From the NCBI RefSeq assembly GCF_000016185.1, contig NC_011420.2:4023501-4087500 (forward strand): 64,000 bases of DNA, read 5' to 3'. Source of the DNA: Rhodospirillum centenum SW (GTDB lineage: Bacteria; Pseudomonadota; Alphaproteobacteria; Azospirillales; Azospirillaceae). Below, piece after piece: positions 60,147-64,000 of the stretch. Below the pieces are notes generated by a model. The model searched no databases, had not been told where the DNA came from, and saw only the letters and a program-made list of their open reading frames with translations. Position 1 is the first letter of the stretch. Each line of letters opens with the position of its first letter. Position numbers and translations under genes: made by a program.

Positions 60147-63100
60147 TCACTCGGCCGGGCCGGGCTGCTGTTGCGGTGCGGGGGCACCGCGCCAGCGGGT
60201 GGTCACCTTCATCACCGCGACGAAGAAGACCGGCACGAAGTAGATCGCCAGCACGGTGGCCGCGATCATGCCGCCCATCACGCCGGTGCCGATGGCGTTC
60301 TGGCTCTCCGCACCGGCTCCCTTGGCGATGGCCAGCGGCAGCACGCCCAGGATGAAGGCCAGCGAGGTCATCAGGATCGGCCGCAGGCGCAGCCGGGCAG
60401 CCTCGATCGTCGCCTCGATCAGCCCCATCCCCTGTTCGTAGAGCGACTTTGCGAACTCCACGATCAGGATGGCGTTCTTCGAGGCGAGGCCGATCGTCGT
60501 CAGCAGGCCGACCTGGAAGTAGACGTCGCTGGGCAGGCCGCGCCCCAGGGCGGCAACGACGGCCCCGAGCACGCCCAGCGGCACCACCAGCATCACCGCC
60601 GCCGGCACCGACCAGCTCTCGTAGAGCGCGGCGAGGCACAGGAAGATGACCAGGGTGGACAGAGCGTACAGCGCCGGTGCCTGTGCCCCGGTCAGCCGCT
60701 CTTCATAGGACAGGCCGGTCCATTCCAGGCCGATGCCCGGCGGCAGTCTGCCGACCAGTTCCTCCATCGCCGCCATCGCTTCGCCGGAGCTGATCCCCGG
60801 CGCCGCCGAGCCCTGGATGTTGACCGACGGCACACCGTTGTAGCGTTCCAGCTGCGGCGAACCGTAGGTCCAGTGCCCGGTGGCGAAGGCCGAGAAGGGG
60901 ACCATCTGGCCGGACGCATTGCGCACATACCAGTTGTCGATGTCGCCCGGCAGCATCCTGTAGGGAGCGTCCGCCTGGACATAGACGCGCTTGACGCGGC
61001 CGTTGTCGATGAAGTCATCGACGTAGCTCGATCCCCAGGCCGTCTGGAGAGTCCGGTTGATGTCCGCGATCGACAGGCCCAGGGCGCGCGCCTTCTCCCT
61101 GTCCACGTCCACGCGGTACTGCGGGGAATCGTCCAGACCGTTCGGACGGACCCCGGCCAGACGGGGGTCCTGCGCCGCCATGCCCAGAAGCTGATTCCGG
61201 GCCTGCATCAGCGCATCGTGTCCGACGCCGGCGCGATCGACGAGCTGCATGTCGAAGCCCGTGGCGTTACCCAGACCGGGGACGGACGGGGGCATGATCG
61301 TGAAGACCATGGCATCCTTCACCCGCATCAGGGCGCCCATGGCCCTGCCGGCGAGAGCTTCTGCCTTCAGGGCGGGCGCGTCACGCAGCTCCCAGTCGCG
61401 CAGGCGGACGAAGGCCATGCCGGCATTCTGGCCGCGGCCGGCGAAGCTGAAGCCGCTGACCGTGAACAGGCCCTCGACCGCCTCCTTCTCCGTCTCCAGG
61501 AAGTGCTTCTCGACCGTCTTCGCCGTCTCCAGGGTGCGTTCCAGGGTGGCGCCCGGCGGCGCCGTCCACAGCACGAAGAGCTGGCCGCGGTCCTCCGTCG
61601 GCAGGAACGAGGTCGGCATGCGGGAGAACAGCACCCCCAGTCCGATCAGGATCAGGACATAGGCGATGCCGTACCGGCCCAGCCGGTTGACCGCCCCGCG
61701 GACGCCGCCCTGATAGGCGCGCAGGCTGCGGTCGAAGCCCCGGTTGAACCAGCCGAAGGGGCCGCGGGTGTGGGCGTGGCCCCCATCGGCATGGGGCTTC
61801 AGGATGGTGGCGCACAGCGCCGGCGTCAGGATCAGGGCGACCAGCACCGACAGGCCCATCGCCGAGACGATGGTCAGTGAGAACTGGCGGTAGATCACGC
61901 CCGCCGATCCGCCGAAGAAGGCCATCGGAACGAACACGGCCGACAGCACCAGCGCGATGCCGATCAGCGCCCCGGTGATCTGTTCCATGGATTTGCGCGT
62001 CGCCTCGCGCGGGGGCAGCTTCTCCTCCGCCATCACGCGCTCGACATTCTCGACCACGACGATGGCGTCATCGACCAGCAGGCCGATCGCCAGCACCATG
62101 GCGAACATCGTCAGCACGTTGATGGTGAAGCCGAAGGCCGAGAGGATGCCGAAGGTCCCCAGCAGCACTACCGGCACCGCGATGGTCGGGATCAGCGTCG
62201 CCCGGAAGTTCTGGAGGAAGACGAACATCACCAGGAAGACCAGGGCGATGGCTTCCAGCAGCGTATGCACCACGCCTTCGATCGAGAGCTTGATGAAGGG
62301 AGTGGTGTCCAGCGGATAGATCACCTCCAGCCCAGGCGGGAAGAAGGGCTGCAGGTCGGCCACGCGGGCACGCACCGCCTCGGCCGTATCGAGCGCATTG
62401 GCTCCCGTGGCGAGGCGGATGGCGAGGCCGGAGGCGGGGTTGCCGTTGTAGCGGCCCTTGATCTCGTAGCTGTCCTGGCCCAGTTCGACCCGCGCCACGT
62501 CGCTCAGCCGCACCTGCGAACCGTCCGCGTTGACGCGCAGCAGGATGCCGGCGAACTCGTCGGCTGTGCGCATGCGCGTCTGGGCAACGATGGTGGCGTT
62601 GAGCTGCTGGCCCGGAACCGACGGGGCGCCGCCGAGCTGGCCGGCGGAAATCTGTGCGTTCTCGGCCTCGACGGCGTTGATGACGTCGGTGACCGTCATC
62701 CCGTAGGAGTTCATCCGCTCCGGGTCCAGCCAGATGCGCATGGCATTCTGGGGGCCGAAGACGATCACGGTGCCGACACCGGGCACGCGGCTCATCGGGT
62801 CCTGGATGGTCGAGGCCACGTAGTCGGAGATCTCGCCCTCCGTCATCGAGCCATCGGCGGAGACGAAGCCCACCACCATCAGGAAGTCGCGCGCCGACTT
62901 CGTGACCGTCAGGCCGCGCTGCTGCACCTCCTGCGGAAGCTGCGGGATGGCAAGCTGCAGCTTGTTCTGCACCTGCACCTGGGCGATGTCGGGATCGGCC
63001 TCGGGCTCGAAGGTCAGGGTGATGCTGACATTGCCCTGCGAGTCGCTGGTCGAGGAGAAGTACCGGAGATAGTCGATGCCGGTCAGCTTCTGCTCGATCA

Positions 63101-63290
63101 CCTGGGTGACCGTATCTTCCAGCGTGCTGGCGGAGGCGCCCGGATAGGAAGCGGTGATGGTCACGGCCGGTGGCGCGATCGTCGGATACTGCTCGATCGG
63201 CAGCCTGAAGATCGCAAGCGCGCCGGCCAGCATGATGACGATCGCAATGACCCAGGCGAAGATCGGGCGATCGATGAAGAACTTGGCCAT
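60147..63290 (-). CDS. RND multidrug efflux pump (AcrB/MexB type)
   Basis: A 1047-residue pump close to AcrB and MexB in length and layout. It opens [20 protein letters not shown] and has the porter start [17 protein letters not shown]. The proton-relay aspartates are in [17 protein letters not shown]. The second half repeats the fold and ends in a short basic tail. It works with the adaptor gene that begins beyond the window edge, 110 bp upstream. It differs clearly from the other pump at 42027 (INVQNR versus VQVQNK), so the two are separate systems. Confidence 0.93.
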   Translation of the reverse strand: MAKFFIDRPIFAWVIAIVIMLAGALAIFRLPIEQYPTIAPPAVTITASYPGASASTLEDTVTQVIEQKLTGIDYLRYFSSTSDSQGNVSITLTFEPEADPDIAQVQVQNKLQLAIPQLPQEVQQRGLTVTKSARDFLMVVGFVSADGSMTEGEISDYVASTIQDPMSRVPGVGTVIVFGPQNAMRIWLDPERMNSYGMTVTDVINAVEAENAQISAGQLGGAPSVPGQQLNATIVAQTRMRTADEFAGILLRVNADGSQVRLSDVARVELGQDSYEIKGRYNGNPASGLAIRLATGANALDTAEAVRARVADLQPFFPPGLEVIYPLDTTPFIKLSIEGVVHTLLEAIALVFLVMFVFLQNFRATLIPTIAVPVVLLGTFGILSAFGFTINVLTMFAMVLAIGLLVDDAIVVVENVERVMAEEKLPPREATRKSMEQITGALIGIALVLSAVFVPMAFFGGSAGVIYRQFSLTIVSAMGLSVLVALILTPALCATILKPHADGGHAHTRGPFGWFNRGFDRSLRAYQGGVRGAVNRLGRYGIAYVLILIGLGVLFSRMPTSFLPTEDRGQLFVLWTAPPGATLERTLETAKTVEKHFLETEKEAVEGLFTVSGFSFAGRGQNAGMAFVRLRDWELRDAPALKAEALAGRAMGALMRVKDAMVFTIMPPSVPGLGNATGFDMQLVDRAGVGHDALMQARNQLLGMAAQDPRLAGVRPNGLDDSPQYRVDVDREKARALGLSIADINRTLQTAWGSSYVDDFIDNGRVKRVYVQADAPYRMLPGDIDNWYVRNASGQMVPFSAFATGHWTYGSPQLERYNGVPSVNIQGSAAPGISSGEAMAAMEELVGRLPPGIGLEWTGLSYEERLTGAQAPALYALSTLVIFLCLAALYESWSVPAAVMLVVPLGVLGAVVAALGRGLPSDVYFQVGLLTTIGLASKNAILIVEFAKSLYEQGMGLIEATIEAARLRLRPILMTSLAFILGVLPLAIAKGAGAESQNAIGTGVMGGMIAATVLAIYFVPVFFVAVMKVTTRWRGAPAPQQQPGPAE

Positions 63291-63400
63291 GTGGGTGTCC
63301 TTTGCCGGCCCGGAGCGTCAGACGACGCGGGCCGCCCAGATGTCTGCCGCGCGCCTGCCGGCGCGGATGTGCCTGCCGCTGTCGGGCTGTTGCCCGGGTG

Positions 63401-64000
63401 TCAGTCCGCCTTGCGCGGCGCGGCGGACTGGCCGGTCGCCACCTGCGCGGCGGTCATGGGAACCGGCTTCACCGCGGCGCCGGGACGGATCTTCTGGAGC
63501 CCCTCCATCACGATCCGCTCGCCCGGCTTCAGCCCGGCGGAGACCAGCCAGTCGGAGCCGATGGCCTGTGCCGCCTGGACCGGGCGCGGGTTGACGGTGC
63601 CGTCATCGCCCACGACCCAGACCATGGCACTGCCGTCCGGCTGGCGCACCACCGCCCGCTGCGAAATCAGGATGGCATCCTCCCGTGCGCCCTGCAGCAC
63701 CCGGGCCCGGACGAACAGGCCCGGCAGCAGATCCTGGTTGGGGTTGGGCACGACGGCGCGGAGCAGCACCGAGTTGGTGCCGGTATCCACGGTCACGTCG
63801 GCGAACTGCAGTTCGCCGGGGATGCCGTATTCGACGCCTTCGACCTCCAGCGTCACCGGGGTCCGGCCGTTGGTGGAGAGCACGCGCCCTTCGGCGATGT
63901 CGCGCCGCAGCCGCATGAGCTGCGAGACGGACTGGGTGATGTCGACATAGATCGGGTCGAGCTGCTGGATGGTCGCCAGCGGGTTGGCCTGATTGGCCGT
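63401..64000 (-). CDS. RND efflux periplasmic adaptor, C-terminal part (runs off the window)
   Basis: The last 199 residues of an AcrA/MexA-type adaptor: the beta-barrel and membrane-proximal domains, with LDPIYVDITQSVSQLMRLRR, FADVTVDTGTNSVLLRAVVP and NPNQDLLPGLFVRARVL. The frame is open to the window end, so the signal peptide and hairpin lie outside. Same direction as the pump and 110 bp before it. Confidence 0.9.
   Translation of the reverse strand, partial: TANQANPLATIQQLDPIYVDITQSVSQLMRLRRDIAEGRVLSTNGRTPVTLEVEGVEYGIPGELQFADVTVDTGTNSVLLRAVVPNPNQDLLPGLFVRARVLQGAREDAILISQRAVVRQPDGSAMVWVVGDDGTVNPRPVQAAQAIGSDWLVSAGLKPGERIVMEGLQKIRPGAAVKPVPMTAAQVATGQSAAPRKAD

Noticed and set aside
1-64000. 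tRNA, rRNA, CRISPR arrays, insertion sequences, prophage genes
   Set aside because: No cloverleaf, repeat-spacer array, transposase or integrase sequence was seen on either strand.

Overview
The window is about 70% GC and reads like chromosome from an alphaproteobacterium of the Rhodospirillales, close to Azospirillum or Rhodocista. The grounds are the base composition, the many PAS-type chemotaxis transducers (one with a C-terminal PilZ domain), several c-di-GMP proteins, the heme, B12 and siderophore uptake sets, and FNR-type regulation. This placement is inference; no rRNA or tRNA gene is present to confirm it. I see no IS element, prophage or CRISPR array.

Layout. 1-2.6 kb: end of a TPR/2OG-oxygenase-like gene, an Hfq-like protein and a PQ-loop membrane protein. 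2.7-7.4 kb: a small redox/stress cluster (cytochrome b561, an FNR-like regulator, rhodanese, an OsmC-like protein, a TDT/SLAC1 transporter, a creatininase-family enzyme). At least three of these genes have a very similar TTGCGG..CAA box upstream. 7.4-14.1 kb: a complete heme uptake operon (receptor, HemP, HmuS, HmuT, HmuU, HmuV) behind a 21-bp dyad. 14.2-17.3 kb: an Rrf2 regulator and a PAS-MCP-PilZ transducer. 17.3-21.7 kb: sulfate ABC transporter genes behind a SAM-II-like leader, with a strong hairpin between the binding protein and the permeases. 21.9-28.5 kb: a degenerate receiver, then a cobalamin riboswitch driving btuB-btuF-btuC-btuD-cobC. 28.5-39.6 kb: a Pro/Gly-rich protein, then a c-di-GMP/chemotaxis-like signalling block (GAF-PAS-GGDEF-EAL, CheB-CheR-PAS, a PAS protein, a degenerate EAL protein, a propeller-GGDEF protein). 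39.6-45.2 kb: a membrane protein and a MarR regulator sharing a 36-bp dyad, then an RND adaptor and pump. 45.2-52.1 kb: membrane glucose dehydrogenase and two more PAS-type transducers, one behind a canonical FNR box. 52.5-56.8 kb: a siderophore receptor, a small membrane protein and a PepSY-type membrane protein. 56.8-64 kb: a retropepsin-like remnant, a degenerate GGDEF/EAL protein, an alpha/beta hydrolase, and a second RND pump with its adaptor running off the end.

How it fits together. Most of the window concerns nutrient capture (heme, B12, sulfate, siderophore, periplasmic glucose oxidation) and behavioural signalling (three Aer-like transducers, c-di-GMP turnover, a CheB/CheR fusion). 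The most interesting points are the local regulon of the FNR-like regulator, which lacks one of the four FNR cysteines; the SAM-II-like element before the sulfate transporter; the FNR-type promoter before an Aer-like transducer; the translationally coupled GGDEF-EAL/CheB-CheR pair; and the diverged Hfq-like protein.
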